Under the pieces are notes generated by a model. That model ran no database searches. It was not told where the DNA came from and saw only the letters and a program-made list of their open reading frames with translations. This document shows positions 1-5,407 of a stretch of DNA of 7,879 bases, piece by piece. Location of the stretch: NCBI GenBank assembly GCA_016649455.1, contig JAENXO010000112.1, positions 1-7,879 on the forward strand. Reading direction: 5' to 3'. Within the stretch, counting starts at the first letter, position 1. Every line of letters begins with the position of its first letter. Origin of the DNA: Gemmatimonadota bacterium. Its GTDB lineage: Bacteria; Gemmatimonadota; Gemmatimonadetes; Palauibacterales; Palauibacteraceae. The position numbers and the translations under genes were made by a program.

Positions 1-867
1 AATCTCGTGGACGGATATGTGACCGAAGTGCAGATAGGGAGAGAGTCCGCTCGCCGCATCTTCGTCAGGATGATTGCGCTCGTCGGCGTATTCGGACAGC
101 CGGTATCGGAGAAATTCCTGCAACCTGAGGCCCGCCGCCCGCGTACCGCCACGCAGCCCCACGGGACCGACCGAGTGGTCCAGCGGCAGGCTCGCCAGGT
201 CAGGTCCCCCCTCGGACAGCGCGGAGTCGGCGGAGGGCCATCGATCCAGGATCGAGACCGGGATGACCGGCGCCGCGATTCCTTTCAACCGCTCCAGCGG
301 ATCGGTTTCGGGCGTCTGGCCGAGGTAATCCGGCAGCGACTTCTGCAGGTATCTGCGAAACGTGTAAGCGGACGGGAATGACCTCGGGGTCCCACGCATG
401 GGCGCAAGACCGTTCGAGTCCACTGCTTCGAACCGCACAGTGACGCGATCCGCGGCTGCCGACAGCATGTCCGGGATGAAGAACGTCGGATAGTCGTCGG
501 TGACGACGACCGCGGCGGTAGCCGCCAGCTCCGCCAGAAGCCCCTTACCCGCTCCGGGATTTGGCTCGACGAAGGGGTACCACGCCAGGCCCTCGCGACC
601 CCGTGCGTCCAGTGCGTTGTCGGCCATTCCATCCAGTACGAAGCGATGGAATCGGTCAGACGCCCACTCGTAGTCGCATCGCAGCGCCTCGAGAACCACC
701 AATCCACGACCCAACTCGCAAGCCCACTCTACTGCTCTTTCGAGTGCGAAGTTGAACGTCGTCCGGCGAGCGCTCGTCATCCAATAGAGGACGTGGGCAC
801 CGTTCGGGTCAGGGACTCGGTCGTTCAGTGTTCTCACTCGTGCCGTCGGAACAACGGAATCCAGCAT
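1..867 (-). CDS. Class II CPD (deoxyribodipyrimidine) photolyase, N-terminal 289 residues, 3' end cut by window edge
   Basis: Light-driven flavoenzyme that splits cyclobutane pyrimidine dimers in DNA; acts in the cytoplasm on the chromosome. The frame is open from the ATG at 867 through the left window edge, giving 289 residues of a family usually about 450-480 long. Residues about 16-150 form the N-terminal alpha/beta antenna domain, opening with HVLYWMTSARRT and containing EALRCDYEWASDRFHRFVLDGM and VVTDDYPTFFIPDM, all typical of the class II branch. The helical FAD-binding domain begins after about residue 210 and contains SPYLHFGHIS (276-285), a photolyase hallmark. The start is supported by GGAGG at 872-876, four bases upstream; the next candidate is well inside the domain. 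It is divergent from the fasciclin gene across a 192-base region rich in inverted repeats, so control may be shared. Most of the FAD site and C-terminus are outside the window, so integrity cannot be judged. Confidence 0.93.
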   Translation of the reverse strand, partial: MLDSVVPTARVRTLNDRVPDPNGAHVLYWMTSARRTTFNFALERAVEWACELGRGLVVLEALRCDYEWASDRFHRFVLDGMADNALDARGREGLAWYPFVEPNPGAGKGLLAELAATAAVVVTDDYPTFFIPDMLSAAADRVTVRFEAVDSNGLAPMRGTPRSFPSAYTFRRYLQKSLPDYLGQTPETDPLERLKGIAAPVIPVSILDRWPSADSALSEGGPDLASLPLDHSVGPVGLRGGTRAAGLRLQEFLRYRLSEYADERNHPDEDAASGLSPYLHFGHISVHEI

Positions 868-899
868 CCTGCCTCCAGACCAATCTTCGGTGTTAATTC

Positions 900-926
900 T
901 TTGTCCATGTTTCATAAATAGACAAA
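900..926. repeat. Imperfect 9-bp inverted repeat, candidate operator on the photolyase side
   Basis: TTTGTCCAT (900-908) pairs with ATAGACAAA (918-926) at 8 of 9 positions across a 9-base loop. It lies 33 bases upstream of the photolyase ATG and directly upstream of the fasciclin -35 box, so it could serve either gene. Confidence 0.4.
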
Positions 927-929
927 CAC

Positions 930-958
930 TTGACAGACTAATCTGTGTCCACTATCAT
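930..958 (+). promoter_or_regulatory. Sigma70-type promoter of the fasciclin gene
   Basis: The -35 box TTGACA (930-935) matches consensus perfectly. It is followed by a 17-base spacer and a -10 box TATCAT (953-958) matching four of six positions. Transcription would begin near 965, giving a leader of about 95 bases before the ATG at 1060. The inverted repeat 946-966 encloses the -10 box, so a protein bound there would block RNA polymerase. Confidence 0.75.
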
Positions 959-966
959 GTTGGACA
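946..966. promoter_or_regulatory. Candidate operator: perfect 6-bp inverted repeat over the -10 box
   Basis: TGTCCA (946-951) and TGGACA (961-966) are exact inverted repeats with a 9-base spacer containing the -10 hexamer. The half-site TGTCCA recurs at 902-907 in the neighbouring repeat 900-926, where its partner is the near match TAGACA (919-924). Spacing and placement suit a dimeric DNA-binding regulator. The regulator is not in the window and its family cannot be named from this. Confidence 0.4.
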
Positions 967-1046
967 GTTGGTAAACACTTGCAGGTCGCCCGATGGCGAA
1001 CTGAGCGGAATAGATCGCAGCACCCGATTCGCAACAACACGATTTC

Positions 1047-1054
1047 AAGGAGAT
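1047..1054 (+). promoter_or_regulatory. Strong Shine-Dalgarno of the fasciclin gene
   Basis: AAGGAGAT is close to the full anti-SD complement and sits five bases before the ATG at 1060. It decides the start against the upstream in-frame codon at 979. It is one of the strongest ribosome sites in the window, consistent with an abundant secreted protein. Confidence 0.85.
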
Positions 1055-1059
1055 ATGAA

Positions 1060-1605
1060 ATGTATCGCACGATGCTCACTTCGGCTGGCGCAGCCCTGGC
1101 ACTGATCGCGACCGTCGCAACGGCTCCGGCCCAGATGGCTGACGCGCCCCTGGTTCCGATGATGGATCACTACGAGACGAAGACTATCGAGAACGACATC
1201 GTGGAAGTTGCTACCGCGGCTGGAACCTTCAACACGCTCCTTGCCGCCGCCACTGCAGCAGATCTGGTGGACGCGCTGAAGAGCGAAGGTCCGCTCACGG
1301 TGTTCGCTCCGACGGACGAGGCGTTCGCCAAGCTCCCGGCGGGTACCGTGGAGACACTTCTCAAGCCTGAGAACAAGGAGAAGCTGCAGGCGGTTCTCCT
1401 GTATCACGTGGTAGAGGGCAAGGTCACGGCTGAAGAGGTCGTCAAGCTGACGTCGGCCAAGACCCTGGAGGGAGATTCCGTGGACATTTCCGTGAAGAAC
1501 GGTAAGGTGTACGTGGACAATGCGCAGGTGATCGCTGCCGACGTGGAGGCCAGCAACGGCGTGATTCACGTGATCGACGCGGTAATTCTTCCTTCGATGG
1601 ACTGA
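1060..1605 (+). CDS. Secreted FAS1 (fasciclin) domain protein, 181 aa
   Basis: Single-domain FAS1 protein, probably exported to the periplasm or cell surface. Bacterial family members are linked to adhesion and extracellular matrix, but the ligand is unknown. Residues 1-24 form a signal peptide (short basic start, hydrophobic LTSAGAALALIATVATA core, probable signal peptidase I site after A22-P23-A24). No lipobox Cys is seen. The FAS1 fold covers about residues 46-178: H1 motif LTVFAPTDEAFAKLP (79-93), central YH motif LLYHVVEG (113-120) and H2 motif NGVIHVIDAVILP (166-178). The ATG at 1060 is chosen because AAGGAGAT (1047-1054) lies five bases upstream and the signal peptide begins there; a longer in-frame reading from 979 adds residues without export character. 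It has its own promoter and terminator, so it is probably monocistronic. Confidence 0.92.
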   Translation: MYRTMLTSAGAALALIATVATAPAQMADAPLVPMMDHYETKTIENDIVEVATAAGTFNTLLAAATAADLVDALKSEGPLTVFAPTDEAFAKLPAGTVETLLKPENKEKLQAVLLYHVVEGKVTAEEVVKLTSAKTLEGDSVDISVKNGKVYVDNAQVIAADVEASNGVIHVIDAVILPSMD

Positions 1606-1624
1606 CACTTGATTCACGGACTCG

Positions 1625-1664
1625 CGGGGCAGGGGACAAAGACGTTCCCTGCCCCGTTTGCTTT
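1625..1664 (+). terminator. Rho-independent terminator after the fasciclin gene
   Basis: The stem pairs 1625-1637 with 1644-1656 (13 pairs including one G-U), enclosing a six-base loop. The core GGGGCAGGG/CCCTGCCCC is perfect. It is followed by TTTGCTTT (1657-1664). It starts 20 bases after the stop codon. The next gene starts at 1685, leaving almost no room for an independent promoter. Confidence 0.85.
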
Positions 1665-1672
1665 GAATGGCT

Positions 1673-1676
1673 GGAG
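1673..1676 (+). promoter_or_regulatory. Shine-Dalgarno deciding the SDR start
   Basis: GGAG lies eight bases before ATG 1685. The alternative ATG 1667 is three bases after the terminator T-tract and has no purine-rich site before it. Confidence 0.55.
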
Positions 1677-1684
1677 CGGAAGAG

Positions 1685-2428
1685 ATGGATGAGTCCCCTG
1701 TGTACCTGGTACTGGGCGGGACCGGTGGCATCGGCTCCGAGTTGACACGACATTTGACGGGAGCCGGCGGCTACGTCCTTGCCGCAGGTCGGGATGAGAG
1801 CAGACTCTCTGAGCTCAGCCGGCAAACCGGGGCCGAGACCATAGCCACCGATGCGACAGGATTCGACAACGTGGAGAAAGCGGCTGGCCGGGCGCTTGCG
1901 TTGTGGGGCCGTCTCGACGGTATCGCGAACTGCGTCGGGTCGGTGCTACTGCGCCCCGCGCACATGACATCGGAAGCAGCATACCGGGAGACCATCGCAC
2001 TGAACCTCGACACTGCATTCGGCGCCGTTCGAGCCGGCGGCAAACTCCTCGGCCAGGGCGGGTCCGTGGTTCTCGTCAGTTCGGCGGTCGTGCGCAGCGG
2101 TCTGCCGAATCACGAGGCAATCGCGGCGGCAAAAGGTGGCATCGAAGGTCTGGTCCGTTCAGCTGCCGCCACCTACGGGCCAGCTGGAATCAGGGTCAAC
2201 GCCGTAGCACCGGGGCTTGTGCAGACTCCGCTCACTGCTCGAATCACCTCCAGCGAGAGAGCCGCAGAGGCTTCTCGATCATTGCACGTTCTCGGTCGTT
2301 TCGGCGAACCCGCGGAGATTGCTTCTGCCATCGCGTGGTTGCTCGATCCGGCCCAGGGCTGGATAACCGGTCAGGTCATTGGAGTGGACGGGGGGCTGGG
2401 CAGCGCCCGGACGATGCCTCGTGCTTGA
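1685..2428 (+). CDS. SDR-family NAD(P)-dependent oxidoreductase lacking the catalytic Tyr, 247 aa
   Basis: Rossmann-fold protein of classical short-chain dehydrogenase/reductase length; substrate unknown. The nucleotide-binding loop GGTGGIG is at 11-17, NCVG (82-85) stands for the usual NNAG, Asn107 is in place, the SS pair is at 132-133, and VNAVAPG is at 171-177. The Tyr expected 13 residues after Ser133 and four before Lys150 is Ile146, in the segment NHEAIAAAK (142-150). Lys150 is retained. From memory, this NHEAIAAAK form recurs in a subfamily found near photolyases, so it is probably not a random defect. The reaction may be unusual or the protein may bind nucleotide without classical chemistry. 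The start at 1685 is preferred over ATG 1667 because GGAG (1673-1676) is eight bases upstream and the shorter form begins directly before the first beta strand. Its stop overlaps the next gene by 8 bases. Confidence 0.85.
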   Translation: MDESPVYLVLGGTGGIGSELTRHLTGAGGYVLAAGRDESRLSELSRQTGAETIATDATGFDNVEKAAGRALALWGRLDGIANCVGSVLLRPAHMTSEAAYRETIALNLDTAFGAVRAGGKLLGQGGSVVLVSSAVVRSGLPNHEAIAAAKGGIEGLVRSAAATYGPAGIRVNAVAPGLVQTPLTARITSSERAAEASRSLHVLGRFGEPAEIASAIAWLLDPAQGWITGQVIGVDGGLGSARTMPRA

Positions 2429-3860
2429 GTCACGCGAATTGACCTTGCTTACCGGCGCGACCGGGTATGTCGGAGGGCGTCTACTGGAACAGCTCGAGTC
2501 CGCTGAAATCCCGGTCCGCTGCATGGCACGTCGCCCGGAGAACCTGGCGTCGCGGGTAGCGGACACGACCGAGGTCGTTCGGGGAGACGTGTTTGACCGT
2601 GACAGCCTGGCACGCGCGATGACGGGCGTGAGTACTGCTTACTATCTCGTTCACTCGATGAGCGACGAGGGAAAGTTCGAGGTACTGGAACGGAAGGCTG
2701 CCCGGCTGTTCGGTGAGATCGCTCGGGCGGCAGGTGTCCGGAGAATCGTCTATCTGGGTGGACTTGGTTCGGGAGAAGACCTTTCGGCGCATCTCGAAAC
2801 GCGGCAGGAAGTCGGGCGGCTGCTACGCGAATCCGGCGTTCTGACACTCGAGCTGCGTGCCTCGATCATCATCGGTTCGGGCAGTCTCTCGTTCGAGATG
2901 ATCAGGGCGCTGGTGGACAAGTTGCCGATCATGACCACTCCATCCTGGGTGCGGGTCCTTGCACAGCCGATCGCGATCGAAGATGTCGTGGACTACCTGA
3001 TGGAGGCGCGAGAGCTGAACACCGATGGCAGTCGGGTATTCGAAATCGGCGGCGCCGATGTCGTCAGCTACGCGGACATCATGCGCGAGTACGCCGATCA
3101 ACGAGGGCTGAGACGACTGATGATCCCTGTGCCGGTCCTGACCCCGGCCCTGTCGAGCCTTTGGCTGGGAATCGTCACGCCGTTGTATGCCAGGGTCGGT
3201 CGAAAGCTGATCGAGGGGGTTCGGAACCCGACCGTCGTGCAGGATGATTCCGCCCTGAGAGCGTTCAGCGTTCGGCCGCGCGGCATGTCGGAGGCGATCG
3301 CACGTGCCCTTGCCAACGAGGACCGCGAGTACGCCCGTACACGGTGGTCTGACGCCGGAAGCGGAGATGCGGAGCACGGAAGCTCCACGGCTCCTCGAGG
3401 CCGCAGAATCGTGGACAGCAGGACTTTGCGTGTGCGTAGCGACGTGGAGCAGGCGTTTGGGCCCGTGCGGCAGATCGGAGGCGACGTCGGCTGGTACTTC
3501 GGGGACTCCATGTGGAGAATTCGTGGTTTCTTCGACAGGCTGGTCGGCGGCCCGGGCCTGAGGCGTGGTCGGAGAGACGCCCGAGATCTCAGGCCTGGAG
3601 ATGCACTGGACTTCTGGCGGGTGGAGACTATCGAGCCGGACCGTAGGCTCCGCCTCAAGGCCGAGATGAAACTGCCCGGACGGGCATGGCTGGAATTCGA
3701 GGTCACGCCCGATGGCCCCGGGTCGAGAATCACGCAGACTGCCATCTTCGACCCTGCCGGCCTGGGCGGCCTTCTCTATTGGTACGCCCTCCTACCGGTA
3801 CACCAGGTGATGTTTCGGGGAATGCTCCAGCGCATTGCACGAGCGGCAGAATTGACCTGA
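2421..3860 (+). CDS. YbjT-like NAD(P)-binding protein with C-terminal DUF2867, 479 aa
   Basis: Two-domain protein resembling Escherichia coli YbjT in architecture and length; physiological substrate unknown. Residues about 6-300 are an atypical SDR/NAD(P)H-binding Rossmann domain with TGATGYVGG (11-19), DVFD after the third strand, YLGGLG, and the subfamily signature LRASIIIGSGSLSFEMIR at about 145-162. Residues about 331-475 are the DUF2867 region, a beta-rich START/SRPBCC-like ligand-binding candidate, with DVGWYFGDSMWRIRG, RPGDALDFWRVE and LLYWYALLPVHQVMFRGML. GTG 2421 is chosen because it sets the Rossmann strand near the N-terminus. It overlaps the SDR stop by 8 bases, implying translational coupling. 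TTG 2379 is possible but adds a non-conserved lead. The fused ligand-binding domain suggests reduction or sensing of a hydrophobic molecule; this is inference. Confidence 0.88.
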   Translation: MLESRELTLLTGATGYVGGRLLEQLESAEIPVRCMARRPENLASRVADTTEVVRGDVFDRDSLARAMTGVSTAYYLVHSMSDEGKFEVLERKAARLFGEIARAAGVRRIVYLGGLGSGEDLSAHLETRQEVGRLLRESGVLTLELRASIIIGSGSLSFEMIRALVDKLPIMTTPSWVRVLAQPIAIEDVVDYLMEARELNTDGSRVFEIGGADVVSYADIMREYADQRGLRRLMIPVPVLTPALSSLWLGIVTPLYARVGRKLIEGVRNPTVVQDDSALRAFSVRPRGMSEAIARALANEDREYARTRWSDAGSGDAEHGSSTAPRGRRIVDSRTLRVRSDVEQAFGPVRQIGGDVGWYFGDSMWRIRGFFDRLVGGPGLRRGRRDARDLRPGDALDFWRVETIEPDRRLRLKAEMKLPGRAWLEFEVTPDGPGSRITQTAIFDPAGLGGLLYWYALLPVHQVMFRGMLQRIARAAELT

Positions 3861-3965
3861 CTGATTCGCCTCCAACTCCAACTTCGCTATATTTATTGGG
3901 CACCATCGAGAATTCCTCCCAAGCGAAGAGACCTGGCCGATTGACGTAGAGGCTGGAGGCGAGGC
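3861..3965 (+). promoter_or_regulatory. Intergenic gap with AT-rich -10-like box and bulged hairpin
   Basis: This 105-base gap must carry the end of the SDR/DUF2867 transcript and the start of the coiled-coil gene. TATATT (3888-3893) is a good -10-like sequence, but no matching -35 lies 16-18 bases upstream. CTTCGC (3882-3887) pairs with GCGAAG (3923-3928) and TTGGG (3896-3900) with CCCAA (3918-3922), giving a hairpin with an 8-base one-sided bulge containing that box. There is no T-tract, so it is not a typical terminator. GGAGG (3955-3959) is the ribosome site of the next gene. Confidence 0.35.
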
Positions 3966-4913
3966 ATGACTGAAGAACTTCCCGCGAGGTCCCGCGGGAT
4001 CATACCGGAAGCCGCAAGCGCCACTTCGGTCGTGCTGCTGACTCTGGCGACGATCGCCTGTGGAGTCGGTGCCATGTTCTGGTGGCACGCACCCCTCGCC
4101 GTGTGCGCGCTCGTCGTGGGCTCTTACGTCCTGCACCTGTTCGCCATCCGGCGCGCCGCACGTGATGCCGTTGTCGCTCACTCCGCCGAAGCGAGGCGAG
4201 TCGCCCTGCTGCGTGAACAGGAGTTCGAGCAGCAGCTCAGGGAAGTCTCCCGGCTGCAGCCTGAACTCGAGAAGGAGCGGGCGAGGATGGAGGAACAGTG
4301 GCGACACCTCAAGGGGTTGGTGGACGAACGGGAGGGTCGGAAGAAGACCCTCAAGGAGTACGAGGCCAGTCTCGAATCCGTCCGCAGGGAAGCCGCGGCT
4401 GCGCTCGCGGCTGCGCGGCTCGAAGTCAGAACCCGTGAGGCGTCGGAGAGCGAATTGCGTGACCGGATCGCGGAGCTGGAAGCGGACCGGGTCAGAGCGA
4501 TCAAGGCGCTGCGGGCAGCCGCAAAGCGGCAGCCGGGGAAGCAGGCTGGAGAACGGGCCGGAAAGCAGGCCCGGGCCGCCGCCGAGGCAGAAGCCCGGGC
4601 GGTCGTGGCCGACGCCGAGGAGACGGCGCGTGCCCTGGTGGCGGTGGCAGAGTCGAAGCTCGAATCAGCCCGGGTAGAGGAACGCGAGCGGGAGCAGGCA
4701 AGCCGGGCGCTCGCCGGGCAGATCGAGGAACTCGAAGCTGCGAGGACCGAGGCGGAGGAAGCGCTGCGGGCTGTGGCCCGGGCCGGCGCCTTGAGGTCGA
4801 GAGACGTTTCGCCGACGTACGACACGAGGCCACGCACGCTCGACCAGCCCCGGCTGAGGGCGTGGCAGTTCATCGCCCACAAACGGGAACTCGCCCGGCG
4901 GCGCGAAGGCTGA
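3966..4913 (+). CDS. Hypothetical membrane-anchored coiled-coil protein, 315 aa
   Basis: No family recognised. The ATG has GGAGG six bases upstream. Residues 1-19 are a short polar N-terminus. Two hydrophobic helices follow at about 20-40 and 43-61, forming a hairpin with both ends probably cytoplasmic, since RRAAR follows the second. Residues about 66-275 are almost continuous Ala/Glu/Arg/Lys/Leu-rich helix with heptad-like spacing, interrupted near 190-205 by a Gly/Pro-containing basic stretch (RQPGKQAGERAGKQ) that probably hinges the coiled coil. The tail (276-315) is basic and ends in HKRELARRREG. The layout recalls membrane-tethered scaffold or septum/polar organisers, but that is only shape. 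No enzymatic motif is seen. It appears to be a single-gene unit ending at a hairpin shared with the convergent small gene. Confidence 0.82.
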   Translation: MTEELPARSRGIIPEAASATSVVLLTLATIACGVGAMFWWHAPLAVCALVVGSYVLHLFAIRRAARDAVVAHSAEARRVALLREQEFEQQLREVSRLQPELEKERARMEEQWRHLKGLVDEREGRKKTLKEYEASLESVRREAAAALAAARLEVRTREASESELRDRIAELEADRVRAIKALRAAAKRQPGKQAGERAGKQARAAAEAEARAVVADAEETARALVAVAESKLESARVEEREREQASRALAGQIEELEAARTEAEEALRAVARAGALRSRDVSPTYDTRPRTLDQPRLRAWQFIAHKRELARRREG

Positions 4914-4947
4914 CTGCTCTAGCCGATCTCCTTACTCCCGAAACGCC

Positions 4948-4973
4948 GCGAGGCCGCCCGAAGGCGGCCTCGC
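4948..4973. terminator. Perfect 11-bp hairpin between convergent genes
   Basis: GCGAGGCCGCC (4948-4958) and GGCGGCCTCGC (4963-4973) are exact inverted repeats around the tetraloop CGAA. It lies 34 bases after the coiled-coil gene's stop and 31 bases beyond the stop of the convergent small gene. It has no T-tract on the plus strand and only a weak TTT on the minus strand, so it is best read as a bidirectional transcript-end or RNA-stabilising hairpin. Confidence 0.5.
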
Positions 4974-5004
4974 AGTGCATTCATGGTCCAGCAGGCTTCG
5001 CCTG

Positions 5005-5145
5005 TCAGCGGCCCTTCTTCATGCTCAACCGATCGCGCCACGCGCACCAGCCGCAGTGTGCGAAGAGAGAACTGAATGCGACGAGCATGCCGGAGATCGC
5101 CAGCAGCCCGAGAAAATATACGCCCTGTTCCATCGGCCAGTTCAT
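5005..5145 (-). CDS. Small single-pass membrane protein with HCxxC motif, 46 aa
   Basis: Hypothetical; family not recognised. The ATG at 5145 is preceded by the G-rich site GGGGGG (5152-5157), six bases upstream, which decides this start over in-frame alternatives at 5166 and 5283. Residues 1-7 are polar (MNWPMEQ), about 8-29 are one hydrophobic helix, then HCGWC (30-34) and a basic tail ending RDRLSMKKGR, which predicts a cytoplasmic C-terminus. The CxxC just after the membrane helix could bind a metal or heme, or be redox-active, or it may only contribute to the membrane edge. The extended 92-residue reading adds a Pro/Arg/Gly-rich stretch that coincides with RNA-like hairpins and looks non-coding. 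It is downstream of the pantothenate operon on the same strand but 283 bases away, so it is probably separate. Confidence 0.55.
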   Translation of the reverse strand: MNWPMEQGVYFLGLLAISGMLVAFSSLFAHCGWCAWRDRLSMKKGR

Positions 5146-5151
5146 TTCATA

Positions 5152-5157
5152 CCCCCC
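5152..5157 (-). promoter_or_regulatory. G-rich ribosome binding site of the 46-aa gene
   Basis: On the minus strand this reads GGGGGG, within AGGGGGGT (5151-5158). It is six bases before ATG 5145. It departs from the AGGAGG consensus but is well placed, and supports the short reading of this gene. Confidence 0.4.
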
Positions 5158-5183
5158 TGGAGCCATGTAGCGGTACGGCTGTG

Positions 5184-5223
5184 CCAGGACATTGTGTGGT
5201 CCTGGAGACGGTCGTGTACCGTC
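5184..5223 (-). promoter_or_regulatory. Two adjacent hairpins in the putative leader of the 46-aa gene
   Basis: The upstream hairpin pairs GACGGT with ACCGTC around a five-base loop (5207-5223). The downstream one pairs CCAGGAC with GTCCTGG around an eight-base loop (5184-5205). They are separated by one base and end 26 bases before the G-rich ribosome site. Because a CCAG also occurs next to that site, alternative pairings are possible, but this was not folded. Confidence 0.35.
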
Positions 5224-5392
5224 ACCATATGGGGCGCGCGGACTCGCAGGTTCCATGCCGTCGGGTACTCGTCTACCGGTCATGCACTATTGTTCACGAA
5301 GTAGCCGGGACTTCCGCGCCAGACCGGCGGTCAGGATACGCTGATCAATGAATATCAGCACATAAACATGTTCTGAATCGTCAATTGAGTTT

Positions 5393-5407
5393 GTGACAGT
5401 CTGTCAC
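5393..5407. promoter_or_regulatory. Perfect 15-bp palindrome, candidate operator
   Basis: GTGACAG (5393-5399), a central T, and CTGTCAC (5401-5407) form an exact palindrome. With one unpaired centre base it cannot make a normal RNA hairpin loop, so it suits a dimeric DNA-binding protein better than a terminator. It lies 22 bases beyond the panC stop, at the upstream edge of the AT-rich block. Confidence 0.45.

Larger units (their letters stand above)
868..1059. promoter_or_regulatory. Divergent intergenic control region (photolyase / fasciclin)
   Basis: The 192 bases between the two divergent starts are more AT-rich than the flanking genes and hold no gene. Visible elements are an imperfect 9-bp inverted repeat at 900-926, a perfect ACAGA-4-TCTGT repeat at 933-946, a perfect TGTCCA-9-TGGACA repeat at 946-966, and the direct repeat AAACACTTG at 924-932 and 973-981. 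A clear promoter faces right. No convincing -35/-10 pair was found for the photolyase on the minus strand, which would fit a need for an activator or an alternative sigma factor; that is inference. Confidence 0.6.

Noticed and set aside
285..707. Minus-strand open frame of 140 codons
   Set aside because: It lies in another frame inside the photolyase, whose frame has clear family motifs; this one is Arg/Ser/Pro-rich with no domain.
979..1059. N-terminal extension of the fasciclin gene from the upstream in-frame ATG
   Set aside because: It would precede the signal peptide with a charged stretch and would include the strong ribosome site that serves ATG 1060.
1045..1731. 228-codon minus-strand frame opposite the fasciclin gene
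   Set aside because: It runs through a strong terminator and opposes a well-identified FAS1 gene; composition is His/Arg-rich with no family signal.
1903..2442. 179-codon plus-strand frame inside the SDR
   Set aside because: Shadow of the SDR in another frame; Arg/Ser-rich and without motifs.
2823..3745. Long minus-strand frames opposite the DUF2867 gene
   Set aside because: Two overlapping antisense frames of low-complexity composition; the plus-strand gene carries recognisable domains.
4178..4882. 234-codon minus-strand Ser/Ala/Arg-rich frame
   Set aside because: Mirror of the repetitive codons of the coiled-coil gene; no ribosome site and no plausible globular or membrane character.
4992..5004. 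CAGGC-TTC-GCCTG small hairpin beside the end of the 46-aa gene
   Set aside because: Five-bp stem with a three-base loop and no T-tract; too weak to call a terminator, and such hairpins are common in GC-rich DNA.
5005..5283. 92-residue version of the small membrane protein
   Set aside because: The extra N-terminal part is Pro/Arg/Gly-rich, overlaps two RNA-type hairpins and has no good ribosome site; ATG 5145 is better placed.
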